Part shown: piece by piece, positions 9,096 to 19,098 of the stretch
How positions within the stretch are numbered: position 1 is the stretch's first letter
How the letters are laid out: each line of letters begins with the position of its first letter
Source: Acidobacteriota bacterium
GTDB taxonomy: Bacteria; Acidobacteriota; Thermoanaerobaculia; Gp7-AA8
NCBI GenBank assembly: GCA_021325515.1
Contig: JAJPHC010000014.1
Location: forward strand, 1-64,000
Direction: 5' to 3'
DNA: 64,000 nt
The notes under the pieces: generated by a model
What the model saw: the letters and a program-made list of their open reading frames with translations, nothing else
The model's database searches: none
Told to the model about the DNA's origin: nothing
Made by a program: the position numbers and the translations under genes

Positions 9096-10460
9096 CTACA
9101 TGCCGCCGGCGGTCAGAGCGCGGGGCACGGTCACGCGCAGCTTCTCGCCGGCGTGCAGCTTGTGCCCCTTGCGGAGGTCATTCAGATCCATCAGCTCCTC
9201 GACGCTGAGGTGATGCCTCTTCGCGATCGAGTAGAGCGTGTCGCCGCGGCGCACGGCGTAGTAGACGTTGTCGTCTGCATGCGCGAGCAGTCCGCCGAGC
9301 TCGCGCGCGCGCACCGGCAGGTAGAGCGACACGCCTTCGCGTGCGCGCTTCGGTGAGGACATGTTGTTCATCGCGAGAATCGTGTCGATGTCGGTTCCGA
9401 TCGCGCGGGCGAGGCGCTTGAGCGAGTCGCCCTGGCGCATCGTGAACGAGCAGATCGCGATGTTCTCGTCTTCGTTCTTCAACGTCGCACCCCGTGCCGC
9501 GACGGCTTCGGCGGACTTCGCCGGAATGCGCACCGTGGAGCGTCCCGGCGGAAGCACGCCGCGGCGATACTCGGGATTCAGCTCCTTCATCGTCGCTTCA
9601 TCGACCTTCGCAACGCTTGCGAGGTAACGGAGCGAGACCGGTCCCTGCACTTCGACCGCCTTCGCGTCCGTGACCACGGAGGGACCGAGGCGGAAGCCGT
9701 AGGAGGAGGGATCGGCGGCGATGATGATGGTGGCGTAGAACGTCGGTACGTAGCCGCGCGTCTCTTTCGGAACGGCGCCCTGATCGGCGAGCTCCCAGAA
9801 GGATGTCGCGCCGGTGTCGGCGAGCGCGCGTCGGACGCGGCCCGGTCCGCAGTTGTACGCCGCGAGCGTCAGAGGCCAGTCGTTGAACTGGTGATAGAGA
9901 TCCTTGATGTATTGCGCCGCCGCGCGCGTGGAGAGCTCGGGATCGGCGCGCTCGTCGACCCACCAGTCGACGCGCAGTCCGTATTCGCGCGCGGTGTCGG
10001 GCATGAACTGCCAGATGCCGTGCGCGCCGCTGCGCGAGGTCATCGCCGGCGAGTAGCCGCTCTCGATCACCGGCAGATAGGCGATGCCCATCGGCAAGCC
10101 GAGATCGGCGAGCGTCTTTTCGATCAGCGCGCGATATTTTCCCGAGCGCGTGAGGTAGGTCTGGATGTCGCTCTTCAACTCGTTGGAGAAGAGCGAAACG
10201 GCGGAGCGGATCGCGCGCTGATCGGGGACGGGAATCGACTTCGCGGCATCGACGTCGACGACGGGAAGATCCGCCGGCTTCTGCTCATGAGCGAGGATCT
10301 GCGCGTAGACCTCGTCGTAATCGCGCTTCGCGCTGTCGAAGTCCGCGTGCATCGTGCTCGCGGGAACGGCGGGAAGCGGTGCGGGCTTCGGCGGCGGAGT
10401 GGTCGCGCATGCGACCGACAACAGCGTCGCAGACAGCAAATAGCCGCGCAACAGCTTCAT
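9096..10460 (-). CDS. mltD: Membrane-bound lytic murein transglycosylase D-like lipoprotein
   Basis: A 454-residue exported lipoprotein that cleaves peptidoglycan glycan strands. A signal peptide ends in the lipobox SVAC (MKLLRGYLLSATLLSVACATT). A proline-rich stretch and the SLT lysozyme-like domain follow, with the catalytic Glu in YLPVIESGYSP and the SGAHGIWQFMPDTAREYGL and AYNCGPGRV motifs. Two C-terminal LysM modules bind peptidoglycan (MRQGDSLKRLARAIG and VRRGDTLYSIAKRH). This is the classic MltD layout. ATG 10460 is chosen; an in-frame GTG two codons upstream is possible. The MglA-like gene lies 31 bp upstream on the same strand, so the two may be co-transcribed. Confidence 0.93.
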   Translation of the reverse strand: MKLLRGYLLSATLLSVACATTPPPKPAPLPAVPASTMHADFDSAKRDYDEVYAQILAHEQKPADLPVVDVDAAKSIPVPDQRAIRSAVSLFSNELKSDIQTYLTRSGKYRALIEKTLADLGLPMGIAYLPVIESGYSPAMTSRSGAHGIWQFMPDTAREYGLRVDWWVDERADPELSTRAAAQYIKDLYHQFNDWPLTLAAYNCGPGRVRRALADTGATSFWELADQGAVPKETRGYVPTFYATIIIAADPSSYGFRLGPSVVTDAKAVEVQGPVSLRYLASVAKVDEATMKELNPEYRRGVLPPGRSTVRIPAKSAEAVAARGATLKNEDENIAICSFTMRQGDSLKRLARAIGTDIDTILAMNNMSSPKRAREGVSLYLPVRARELGGLLAHADDNVYYAVRRGDTLYSIAKRHHLSVEELMDLNDLRKGHKLHAGEKLRVTVPRALTAGGM

Positions 10461-10491
10461 CCGCACCCCCGCTCACATGACCGTTTCTGGC

Positions 10492-11922
10492 TTACGAGAT
10501 CTTGAGATCGACCGATAGAGACTGAACCGCTTCGCTGACCTCGATCGACTGCGCCTCGGTCTGCATGGTTCCGTCTTCCGATTCAAAGGATACCGTAACT
10601 CGCAGCGTGCGGGTGCGGTTGAGGATGCCGGGAGCGGCCTGCATCGAGAGCGAGCGGCGCAGCTCACGGGGAGAGTCTTTCGGTTTCGCGGCCGCCGCCG
10701 TGGCGAGTGCGAGGAGCGACGGCTCTTTTTTCGGCGCGGCAGGTTTCGGCGTCGTCGCTTTCTTTCGCAGCGACTCCAGCTCCGCCATGATGTCCACCGA
10801 CGAGCGGACCTTGACGTGCTTCACTTCCGCCGCAGGTTTGGCCGGCTTGTCCGTCTGGACGAAGTCGATCTCCGGCTCCGCGGCTTTCACCGGCTCGGGT
10901 GCTGGCGGTGCTGCGGGCGGCGGTGGGGCCGGTGCCGGCAGCGGCTGCGCGGCTTCCTCGAACGGAGGCTCGGCGACCGGCGCGCTGGAGATGATGTCGG
11001 AAGCCACTTCTGCGGTGCGCGCGAGAGGCGAGTCGGTGAAGACTTCGTCCTCCGCCCCGACGGTCTCGATCTCCGGTTCCGGCTCGGCGACGGCGGGTGC
11101 AGCGACTGGTTGGGCGATGATCTCCGGCGCGATCGTGGCGGCGATCGTCGCGCCGGGATTGAAGGCCGGCATTTTCGCCGTGGCCAGCGGCGGAGGGGCA
11201 GGTGCAGCCGGTGGTTGGGCTGCCGAGGGGAGTGCGACCGTTCCTGCGACCGTGCGGTTCGGGCTCGCGTCTTCGCCTCGAACACGGAACGCTCCCGTGT
11301 CGCGCTTCGCCGGCTTCTGATCTTCCGCACCGGTCATGCGGCGGCGCAGCGTGCGCAGCGTTGCCTTCGAGATCATCTTCAGCGTCTCGAATACGCCGTC
11401 GCCTTTGGCGGCGACCGCCTCGCACCACTCGTACTTTCGTTCCGGATCGAGCGTGTTGAGCAGCGTATCGACCGTGGCGATGTTGGGGAGGTCGCGCTTG
11501 TTCAGTTGCAGGACCAGCGGGACCTCGTCCACCGACAAGCCGATTTCAGCGAGGTTTTCCCTCAGATTCTTGAAGGATTCGACGTTGGCGTCGAGCATCG
11601 CGGTCTGCGAATCGGCGACGAAGACGACGCCGTCGACGCCCTTGAGCACGAGCTTGCGCGTCGTGTTGTAGAAGACCTGGCCGGGAATTGTGTAGAGCTG
11701 CAGGCGAGTCTTGAAGCCGCCGATGACGCCGACGTCGATCGGAAGAAGATCGAAGAAGAGCGTGCGGTCCGTCTCGGTTTCGAGACTGACCATCTCGCCG
11801 CGGCTCTGCGGCGAGGTCTTCGAATAGATGTGGTGCAGATTGGTCGTCTTGCCGCACAGACCGGGACCGTAGTAGACGATCTTCGCGGCCATCTGCATCG
11901 TCGCGTAGTTGAAGAAGACCAT
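10492..11922 (-). CDS. MglA-like Ras-family GTPase with long C-terminal extension
   Basis: The N-terminal ~200 residues are an MglA-type small GTPase: P-loop GPGLCGKTT (19-27), switch region with TIPGQ (78-82), and NKRD (141-144). MglA sets cell polarity and drives gliding or type IV pilus motility in Myxococcus. Here the GTPase continues through a Pro/Ala-rich linker (about 215-375), likely disordered, into a distinct C-terminal segment (about 380-476, RTLRVTVSFESEDG). At 476 residues it is more than twice MglA's usual length of about 195. No mglB/roadblock gene is adjacent. Role in polarity is inferred from the family; the extension may localise the GTPase or bind partners. Confidence 0.85.
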   Translation of the reverse strand: MVFFNYATMQMAAKIVYYGPGLCGKTTNLHHIYSKTSPQSRGEMVSLETETDRTLFFDLLPIDVGVIGGFKTRLQLYTIPGQVFYNTTRKLVLKGVDGVVFVADSQTAMLDANVESFKNLRENLAEIGLSVDEVPLVLQLNKRDLPNIATVDTLLNTLDPERKYEWCEAVAAKGDGVFETLKMISKATLRTLRRRMTGAEDQKPAKRDTGAFRVRGEDASPNRTVAGTVALPSAAQPPAAPAPPPLATAKMPAFNPGATIAATIAPEIIAQPVAAPAVAEPEPEIETVGAEDEVFTDSPLARTAEVASDIISSAPVAEPPFEEAAQPLPAPAPPPPAAPPAPEPVKAAEPEIDFVQTDKPAKPAAEVKHVKVRSSVDIMAELESLRKKATTPKPAAPKKEPSLLALATAAAAKPKDSPRELRRSLSMQAAPGILNRTRTLRVTVSFESEDGTMQTEAQSIEVSEAVQSLSVDLKIS

Positions 11923-11983
11923 CGCTGTTAATTAGCTCCCGGCTCTATTACTCGGCGCAAGGGGTCACCGATCGTAGCATCCG

Positions 11984-12736
11984 CTACTCGGCAGGAGCAA
12001 GGCGCGTGCTGGCGATGTGATCGGCCAGAAGTTCGTAGATCGACGCGAGTTGCGGGTCGGAGGCGAGCGCAGCTTTGTGTCGCTCGAGCGTCTTCGCATC
12101 GCCGCGCGCCGCGGGGCCGGTGAAGCGATCGGAGCCTTCGTGCAGGCTCCAGTTGCGGATCGCCGACTCGGCCAGCGCGACGAGGTCGGGACGGACATCT
12201 TCGACTCCGGCGCGGCTCATGAGCTGCTGCGCGATGTCGAGAACTGCGGCGACGTAGTTCGATCCGAACACGGCCGCTGCGTGGTACAGCGCCTTCTGTT
12301 TCGCGTCGACCACCGCGAAGCGTGCGCCGATGGCTTCTGCGATGCCCGCCGCGACATCCTGATGATTTCCTTCGAACACGAGCAGCGCATCGGAGAGATC
12401 GGATGGAGAGCCGGCGGGCGGCAGTGCGCGCAGCGGGTGCAGCGAGAATCCGCCGCGAACCGCGGTGAGCGCGCCGCTCGCGTGGAAGATGATCGCGTTG
12501 GTATCGGGGATGCGGCCCGCGACTTCTTCGATCGCGCCGTCGCTGACCGCGATCAGCAGGAGATCCGTGTGATCGGCGAGATCGGCGAGGTTGCGGCGCG
12601 GGGTCTCGAGGAGGTCCGCCAGCCTGCTCTGCGACTCGTCGCGAAGCCAGACGCCGGCGATCGGCCAGCCGATTCTTCGCCATGCGGTACCGAAAGCCCA
12701 TGCGGCACGACCGCCGCCCGCGATCCCAAGTCGCAT
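11984..12736 (-). CDS. Rossmann-like/DUF2520 domain protein
   Basis: A 250-residue predicted cytoplasmic dehydrogenase-like protein. The N-terminus MRLGIAGGGRAAWAFG is a GxGxxG-type NAD(P)-binding loop. The body has SGALTAVRGGFSLHPLRAL and the KALYHAAAVFGSNYVAAV helix typical of the DUF2520 half, related to F420-dependent NADP oxidoreductases and ketopantoate reductase-like folds. In other bacteria such genes often sit beside pantothenate genes; here they do not. It starts at ATG 12736, only six bases from the start of a divergent TPR gene, so the two share a promoter region or overlap each other's leaders. Substrate unknown. Confidence 0.85.
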   Translation of the reverse strand: MRLGIAGGGRAAWAFGTAWRRIGWPIAGVWLRDESQSRLADLLETPRRNLADLADHTDLLLIAVSDGAIEEVAGRIPDTNAIIFHASGALTAVRGGFSLHPLRALPPAGSPSDLSDALLVFEGNHQDVAAGIAEAIGARFAVVDAKQKALYHAAAVFGSNYVAAVLDIAQQLMSRAGVEDVRPDLVALAESAIRNWSLHEGSDRFTGPAARGDAKTLERHKAALASDPQLASIYELLADHIASTRLAPAE

Positions 12737-12742
12737 AATGGT

Positions 12743-13090
12743 GTGGTGCGTTACGTTGCCATTGTCGCATTCCTCGCCGCCGCGGCAAGCGCCGCTCCGC
12801 CGACGACCTGCGGACGGAGCGATCCGTACTCGAAGGCGTTATGCGCGTACCAGCATCGCGATTTCGCCGGCGCCGAGGCGCTGCTCTCCGGCCTCGTGGA
12901 GAAGAATGCAGAGGATCCGCAGACGCTGCGTGCGCTTTATTTTCTGGCGAGGACGGAGATGAAACTCGGCCGCTTCGACGAGGCGTCGACGTACCTGATC
13001 AGAATCTACCTTCTCGACAAGCCGTTCTATCACGCATGGAACTGCGATTTTCTGCTGGGGGAGTGCAGGAAGGCCGGGGGGAAGGGGTGA
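12743..13090 (+). CDS. Small exported TPR-like protein
   Basis: A 115-residue hypothetical protein. The N-terminus (VVRYVAIVAFLAAAASAAPP) is a signal peptide, and the rest looks like two TPR helix pairs (DFAGAEALLSGLVEKN, then QTLRALYFLARTEMKLGRF and EASTYLIRIYLLDK). Cysteines near the cut site and the C-terminus (TCGRS, LCAY, NCDFLLGEC) could form disulfides in the periplasm. The start is GTG 12743 or the next codon, GTG 12746; both are very close to the divergent DUF2520 gene. Its 3' end runs straight into the GC-rich octamer repeat array. Function unknown. Confidence 0.6.
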   Translation: MVRYVAIVAFLAAAASAAPPTTCGRSDPYSKALCAYQHRDFAGAEALLSGLVEKNAEDPQTLRALYFLARTEMKLGRFDEASTYLIRIYLLDKPFYHAWNCDFLLGECRKAGGKG

Positions 13091-13091
13091 T

Positions 13092-13430
13092 GGGGTACTG
13101 GGGCGCTGGGGTGCTGGGTGGGTTTGCGGGCTCGCGGGCGCGCGGGCTCGCGGTGCTGATTGGTTACGCGGACACGCGGGCACCGATTGGTTACGCGGAT
13201 ACGCGGGCTCGCGGGCTCGCGGTGCCTGGGCCCAGGTCACGCTGCTTTGCCGAAGCTCTCGAGAACTGCACCGAGTACCGCGAGCCCGCGAGCCCGCGAG
13301 CCCGCGTATCCCACTGCGAGCCCGCGAGCCCGCGAGCCCGCGTATCCCACTGCGAGCCCGCGAGCCCGCGAGCCCGCGTATCCCACCGCGAGCCCGCGAG
13401 CCCGCGAGCCCGCGTGACCAATCGACACCG
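13092..13430. repeat. GC-rich inverted array with 36-bp higher-order units
   Basis: Fills most of the 354-bp gap between the TPR gene and the sigma-54 activator. The right arm has four adjacent 36-bp units (13280-13315, 13316-13351, 13352-13387, 13388-13423). Each is three copies of GCGAGCCC plus a 12-base end word such as GCGTATCCCACT. The left arm (about 13132-13230) carries the complementary words GGGCTCGC and GGTTACGCGG. The loop is near 13231-13279. Positions 13092-13115 add a separate GGGGCGCTGGGGTGCTGG stretch. The arms could form a very long stem. No coding function is evident. Confidence 0.85.
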
Positions 13431-13444
13431 CGAGAAGACACACG

Positions 13445-14974
<1,530 letters not shown>

Positions 14975-15180
14975 TAAGTCACTCATTTGTAGCCAGTTAC
15001 GGATAGTTAACGCGTAACTAGTTCAGGTTCGTCTCGAAATGATACAGATGGGCGTCGCGGTTGCAGCGCTGCAGGTTTGTTGTAAACTACGCGCCATCAA
15101 GAGGTTACGAGAGTTGCAAGCGATCTGGCAGCGGTGGCAGTGGGGTTGCTCTTGGGATGGCCCGACAGAAGGGGGCATCC
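14975..15180 (+). other. Intergenic leader upstream of small membrane protein
   Basis: A 206-bp gap with lower GC than its surroundings. AGTTACG (14995-15001) and CGTAACT (15013-15019) form a short inverted repeat just after the activator gene, a possible operator or weak terminator. TTGCAG (15061) and TAAACT (15083) with a 16-base spacer make a weak sigma-70-like promoter candidate for the downstream genes. No sigma-54 site (TGGCAC-N5-TTGC) was recognised here. Confidence 0.3.
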
Positions 15181-15351
15181 ATGAACAACATCGCAGCGCA
15201 GAGCAACACCAACATCGAATCCACCCTCCCGGTGAGCTGGGCTTTGCCGGGGATCCTGGCCGTGAACACGTTCGCGCTTCTCGCCCTCGACCAGATCGGC
15301 GGCATTCCTTCCTGGATCAAGACCGCCACCGCCGTCTTCCTCTCCTTCTAG
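15181..15351 (+). CDS. 56-residue hypothetical membrane protein
   Basis: A small protein with one hydrophobic stretch (SWALPGILAVNTFALLALDQI) and a second short hydrophobic end (TATAVFLSF). It could cross the membrane once or twice. ATG 15181 is preceded by GAAGGGGG at ribosome-site distance. It is the first gene of a same-strand run (RsbW-like kinase 25 bp downstream, then STAS and DUF2007 genes), so it may be a membrane anchor or signal peptide of that module. I do not recognise the family. The coding case rests on its ribosome site, clean frame and position. Confidence 0.5.
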   Translation: MNNIAAQSNTNIESTLPVSWALPGILAVNTFALLALDQIGGIPSWIKTATAVFLSF

Positions 15352-15376
15352 TTCGTCGCTCGAGGAACTTTGCGCC

Positions 15377-15811
15377 ATGACCGCAACCGCCGAGCGGCAA
15401 ATGGAGCTGACGCTCCCCATGGTCCCGGACATCGAGATTGCCGCAGCGCGCGCTGCCGGCAACATGGCCCGGGAGCTTGGCCTGTCGACGGAGCTGGTTG
15501 ACGAGATGACCTCGGCGATCATCGAGGCCTGCATCAACGCCTGCGAGCATTCGCGTAGCGCCGACAACCGCATCTATGTAAGATGCGTCGGCGTCTCCAG
15601 CGACGGTAATCCGCGCATCGATATCTGGATCTCGGATCACGGCCGTGGCTTTGATCTGACTGAAGTGCGCGCTCGCCGTCAGCAGTTCGGCGCGCTGCAC
15701 AAGCGCGGCCGCGGACTTCAGATCATCGAAGCGCACATGGACGAGGTGGAGATCAACTCCACGCCGGACGGAACGACGATTCACATGGTGAAGTACGGGA
15801 AGAAATCATGA
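15377..15811 (+). CDS. RsbW/SpoIIAB-type anti-sigma serine kinase
   Basis: A 144-residue GHKL ATPase of the anti-sigma kinase family. The N-box is EACINACEHS, the G1 box DHGRGFD and the G2 box KRGRGLQIIEAHMDEV. In partner switching, such kinases phosphorylate a STAS antagonist on serine and release or hold a sigma factor or other target. The partner STAS gene follows immediately: its ATG overlaps this stop (ATGA). No group B sigma-factor gene is nearby, so the output may be a non-sigma target, as in many non-Firmicutes. A SpoIIE phosphatase 3.3 kb away could complete the switch. Confidence 0.88.
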   Translation: MTATAERQMELTLPMVPDIEIAAARAAGNMARELGLSTELVDEMTSAIIEACINACEHSRSADNRIYVRCVGVSSDGNPRIDIWISDHGRGFDLTEVRARRQQFGALHKRGRGLQIIEAHMDEVEINSTPDGTTIHMVKYGKKS

Positions 15812-16167
15812 CGGACGAATTGAGACTCGCGGTCGAGCGCCGCGGCAATGACGGCGCCATCCTCCATACGAAGGGCTACATCAACAACGTCGGAGGAGAG
15901 GAGATCGCCACCCGCGCCTACGAGCTGCTCGATGGCGGCGTGCGCACTCTTCTGCTCGACCTCCGCGAAACCAAGATCGTCAACTCCATCGGCATCAGCA
16001 TCCTGATCGAGATCATCGAGAAGGCCATGGAGCGCAATGGCCGTGTCGCCTTCTGCTGCCTCACCCCCGTCATCCACAAGACCTTCCACATCATGGGTCT
16101 CGCGAACTACGCGAAGATCTTCGACTCCGAGGAGAGTGCGATCGCCGAGCTGGGCCTCGCGGCGTAA
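15808..16167 (+). CDS. STAS-domain anti-sigma factor antagonist (RsbV/SpoIIAA-like)
   Basis: A 119-residue STAS protein. The motif around the expected phospho-acceptor is VNSIGIS, with Ser60 at the position of the regulatory serine in SpoIIAA (usually D-S-x-G). This fits a substrate of the RsbW-like kinase encoded just upstream, with which it overlaps by four bases. The Asn before the serine and Ile in place of Thr are mild departures. When unphosphorylated, such proteins bind the kinase and free its target. The SpoIIE-type phosphatase at 19.1 kb is the obvious candidate for dephosphorylation. Confidence 0.88.
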   Translation: MTDELRLAVERRGNDGAILHTKGYINNVGGEEIATRAYELLDGGVRTLLLDLRETKIVNSIGISILIEIIEKAMERNGRVAFCCLTPVIHKTFHIMGLANYAKIFDSEESAIAELGLAA

Positions 16168-16189
16168 GATGGGGGTCTGACCCCATCCG

Positions 16190-16834
16190 ATGTCTGTCAG
16201 CCGATTTCGCCTTCTCGTCTTTCTCTGGATCGTTGCCTACGGCTGGGTCGTGTCTCTTCCCGTCGGGCATGACAAGCAACCGTCCTATGTCGCCCAGGCG
16301 CTGCAATTCTCACAGCGCGGTGCAATGCTCCCGCTGCCGGCCAGCGCGGAGTTCCTGCTTCTCTTTGCCGGAATCGTTTCCGCGCTCGGTCTCGTCTTCT
16401 TCAGCCGCATCGCGCGCGGCGTGTTCACTCTCTTCACCGTCACTGCGATCGCGCTGAAACTGTTCGGCGGAGTGAGTGTGATGCCGCCGTTCGAGAGCAT
16501 GCTCCTGTCGATCACGATGCTGCTGCAGGGTGTCGTGCTCGGCGCCGCGTTCTCTTCTCCGCTGCGTGAGCGGTTCGAGGTCAGCGAAGAAATCGACGGC
16601 TCGGACGCGCCACCGGTAGAGGAAGAGGAAGGCGAAGTCGAAGCCGAGGCCGAAGAAGAGCTCGTCGAGCTGTTGGAGACGAGCAGTGCCGACGTCGCGA
16701 CGGCGATCGCGTCCCGGCTGGCCGCCGCGGACATCGAGTTCACGACGGCGGGCGTCGACTCCGTGCGGTTCCTCGTATTGGAAGGCGATCTGCCGCGGGC
16801 GAAGATCGCCATTCAGGAAGAGATCATCAACTGA
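16190..16834 (+). CDS. Membrane protein with acidic linker and C-terminal DUF2007-like domain
   Basis: A 214-residue protein. Three predicted membrane helices lie at about 6-25 (LLVFLWIVAYGWVVSLP), 52-75 (FLLLFAGIVSALGLVFF) and 100-122. A strongly acidic linker follows (EEEEGEVEAEAEEE). The C-terminal ~60 residues (ELVELLETSSADVATAIASR, then RFLVLEGDLPRAKIAIQEE) resemble the DUF2007 'putative signal transducing' fold. It follows the STAS gene by 22 bp and may be the membrane part of that module. Its last eight bases overlap the convergent kinase gene. Function unknown. Confidence 0.7.
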   Translation: MSVSRFRLLVFLWIVAYGWVVSLPVGHDKQPSYVAQALQFSQRGAMLPLPASAEFLLLFAGIVSALGLVFFSRIARGVFTLFTVTAIALKLFGGVSVMPPFESMLLSITMLLQGVVLGAAFSSPLRERFEVSEEIDGSDAPPVEEEEGEVEAEAEEELVELLETSSADVATAIASRLAAADIEFTTAGVDSVRFLVLEGDLPRAKIAIQEEIIN

Positions 16835-19055
16835 GCCCCATGTGGCTGAGCACCGCGACGTACCGCGGATGCTCCTGCACTTCGTCGAACCACGGCGGCC
16901 ACGTGGCGTACGTCGCGTTCGCGCTGCAATGGGGATCGTGCACCGTCTTCTCCAGCCAGGTCAGCGCGCTCTCGTAATCGCGCAGCGCCGCGTCGACTCC
17001 TGCGCGGCACATCGGAGGGACGTCGTCGCGTTGCGACAGCTCCGCGAGGATCTCCTTCGCACGATCGATCTGGCCTCCGCGCCCGCAATAGAACGCGAGA
17101 TTCGCCAGAGCGAGGTTGCCCCGATTCGTGATCGATACGCAGCACTCCTGTTCCGCGATCGCGCGCTCGTGCTGGCCGTCGGCGAAGTACGCATACGCGA
17201 GCCATTGATGCAGCATCGGAATGCCGGGATCCGTTTCCGCCAGCCGCTCCAGCTCCTTCACCCCTTCTTTGACGTCGCCGTTCATCACCTTGAACGTCGC
17301 GAGATGCGACGCGATCGGCGCGGACAGAGGATCGAGCTCATGCGCGCGCTGCACGGACTCGACCGCTTCCGGGATGCGGCGCCGCGTCACGAGATAGATG
17401 CTGTACCAGTAATGTGCGGTGTCGTAATTCGGATTCAGTGCGATGGCACGCCGGAACTCGCGCTCCGCTGCATCCCAGTTCCACTGGTTGAACTCCGTCA
17501 TCGCCAGCGACGTGTGCGCCTCGGCTACCGAATCGTCGATCTGCAGCGCGCGCATCGCGGCGGCGCGCGCTTTCGACAGCGAGCCGCGGATCTGCGATTC
17601 CGAGTAGCGGTCGAACATCAGATAGGCATCGGCGAGTCCCGCGAAACCGAGGGCGAACGTCGGATCGCGGTCGATGGACTCGCGGAAGGACTGAATCGCC
17701 GAGCTGAGCGCCTGCTGCGTCGACTTGTTCATCGCGTAGCGGCCGCGCAGATACAGCTTGTGCGCCTCCGAATCGAGCGCCGGCCGCGAGGTGCGGAAGT
17801 GGTCTCCCGCGTCGAGCGCCTCCGCCGCTTCGCGCGCGATCTGCTCATCGATCGTCCTCGCTTCGGCATCGGCGTAAACGCGCCCCCAGATGTGTGCGCC
17901 TTTCTTCGTGTCGACGAGCTCCACGGAGATCGTGACCGAGCCGCGGCGGATGTTGAGCTCACCGGTCAGCACTGCCGGCACGCGCAGCTCCCGTCCGACC
18001 GCAACCGGGTCCGGATTGTCCCTGTAGCGGAAGGTCGTGCTGCGCGCGAGCACGCGCAATGTGCTCGATTTCGAGAGTTGGTGCAGAACGCCTTCGGCGA
18101 TTCCGTCGCTGAGGTAGTTCAGACTCTCGTCGCCCGATGTGTTGGTGAAGGGAAGCACCGCGATGGAGTCGAACCGCGTCTTCTTCGACTTCGGCGGCAG
18201 ACGCTCGCGCCTGCGCCGTTCGGGCTCGTTCGCATTCTTCAATTCGCTGAGGACTGCGGAGGCCGTCGGGAAACGGTCTTCCGGCATGCGAGCCATGCAG
18301 CGTTCGATGAGGCGCGCGAGGCGCGGCGGCACATCGGGGCGCAGGTCCTGAACCGGCGGCGCGGAGCCCATGAGCAGCTTCGCTCCGATCTGCGCCGGCG
18401 TCCCGTCGAACGGGCGGCTGCCAGTGACCATCTCGTACAGCAGCACGCCGATGCTGAAGATGTCGGAGCGATGATCGATCGGCGCTCCGGAAGCCTGTTC
18501 GGGACTCATGTAGGCGAGCGTTCCGATCATCATTCCCGCGCCGGAGTGAACCGCGGTCACGTCGTCCGCGTGCGCCTCGGCTCGCGTCGCGAGACCGAAG
18601 TCGAGCACCTTCACGCGGCCGCGCGGAGTGACCATGATGTTCGCCGGTTTCAGATCGCGATGCGTGATGCCGAGGATGTGCGCTTCCTGAACGGCTTCGA
18701 TGATCTGCGCGCCGATGGAGAGAATCGATTCCACCGGCATCGCTCCGGCGGCGAGCATACGCGCGAGTGTTTCGCCTTCGACGAACTCCATGACGAGATA
18801 GTCGAATCCGCTGTCGCTGCCGATGTCGAAGAGGGCGCAGATGTTCGGATGATTCAGTGCGGAGACGCTTCTCGCTTCGCGTTGCAGCCGCGCGCGGATC
18901 TGCTCATCGCCCGCGAGGCGCTCGGCGATCACTTTGATCGCCACGCCGCGTCCGAGGCGGCTGTCGGTCGCACGCCAGACCTCTCCCATGCCGCCCGCCC
19001 CCAGACGTGTGACGAGCTCGTAAGGTCCGAGATGGGAACCCTGGACCAATGACAT
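16827..19055 (-). CDS. Ser/Thr protein kinase with TolB/FlgO-like and TPR domains
   Basis: A 742-residue Hanks-type kinase with no membrane helix. The kinase domain (11-270) is complete: GAGGMGEV (19-26), Lys41, HRDLKPAN (from His132) and DFG (152-154), with GTLAYMSPEQ in the activation segment. After a basic linker, residues ~293-400 match the TolB-N/FlgO-like domain (SIAVLPFTNTSGDESLNYLS, then TGELNIRRG). The remainder (about 420-742) is a run of TPR-like helix pairs. This kinase-TolB-TPR layout is common in Acidobacteriota. Substrates are unknown. It is divergent from the SpoIIE phosphatase gene across 43 bp, suggesting linked control. Confidence 0.92.
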   Translation of the reverse strand: MSLVQGSHLGPYELVTRLGAGGMGEVWRATDSRLGRGVAIKVIAERLAGDEQIRARLQREARSVSALNHPNICALFDIGSDSGFDYLVMEFVEGETLARMLAAGAMPVESILSIGAQIIEAVQEAHILGITHRDLKPANIMVTPRGRVKVLDFGLATRAEAHADDVTAVHSGAGMMIGTLAYMSPEQASGAPIDHRSDIFSIGVLLYEMVTGSRPFDGTPAQIGAKLLMGSAPPVQDLRPDVPPRLARLIERCMARMPEDRFPTASAVLSELKNANEPERRRRERLPPKSKKTRFDSIAVLPFTNTSGDESLNYLSDGIAEGVLHQLSKSSTLRVLARSTTFRYRDNPDPVAVGRELRVPAVLTGELNIRRGSVTISVELVDTKKGAHIWGRVYADAEARTIDEQIAREAAEALDAGDHFRTSRPALDSEAHKLYLRGRYAMNKSTQQALSSAIQSFRESIDRDPTFALGFAGLADAYLMFDRYSESQIRGSLSKARAAAMRALQIDDSVAEAHTSLAMTEFNQWNWDAAEREFRRAIALNPNYDTAHYWYSIYLVTRRRIPEAVESVQRAHELDPLSAPIASHLATFKVMNGDVKEGVKELERLAETDPGIPMLHQWLAYAYFADGQHERAIAEQECCVSITNRGNLALANLAFYCGRGGQIDRAKEILAELSQRDDVPPMCRAGVDAALRDYESALTWLEKTVHDPHCSANATYATWPPWFDEVQEHPRYVAVLSHMGLS

Positions 19056-19098
19056 GGACGTGGGAAAATCGTAGCACCAACCGCGATATCCTCCTTAC

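Noticed and set aside
13280-13423. Four regular 36-bp repeats, CRISPR-like in length
   Set aside because: The units abut directly with no unique spacers and contain internal octamers; no cas genes are near.
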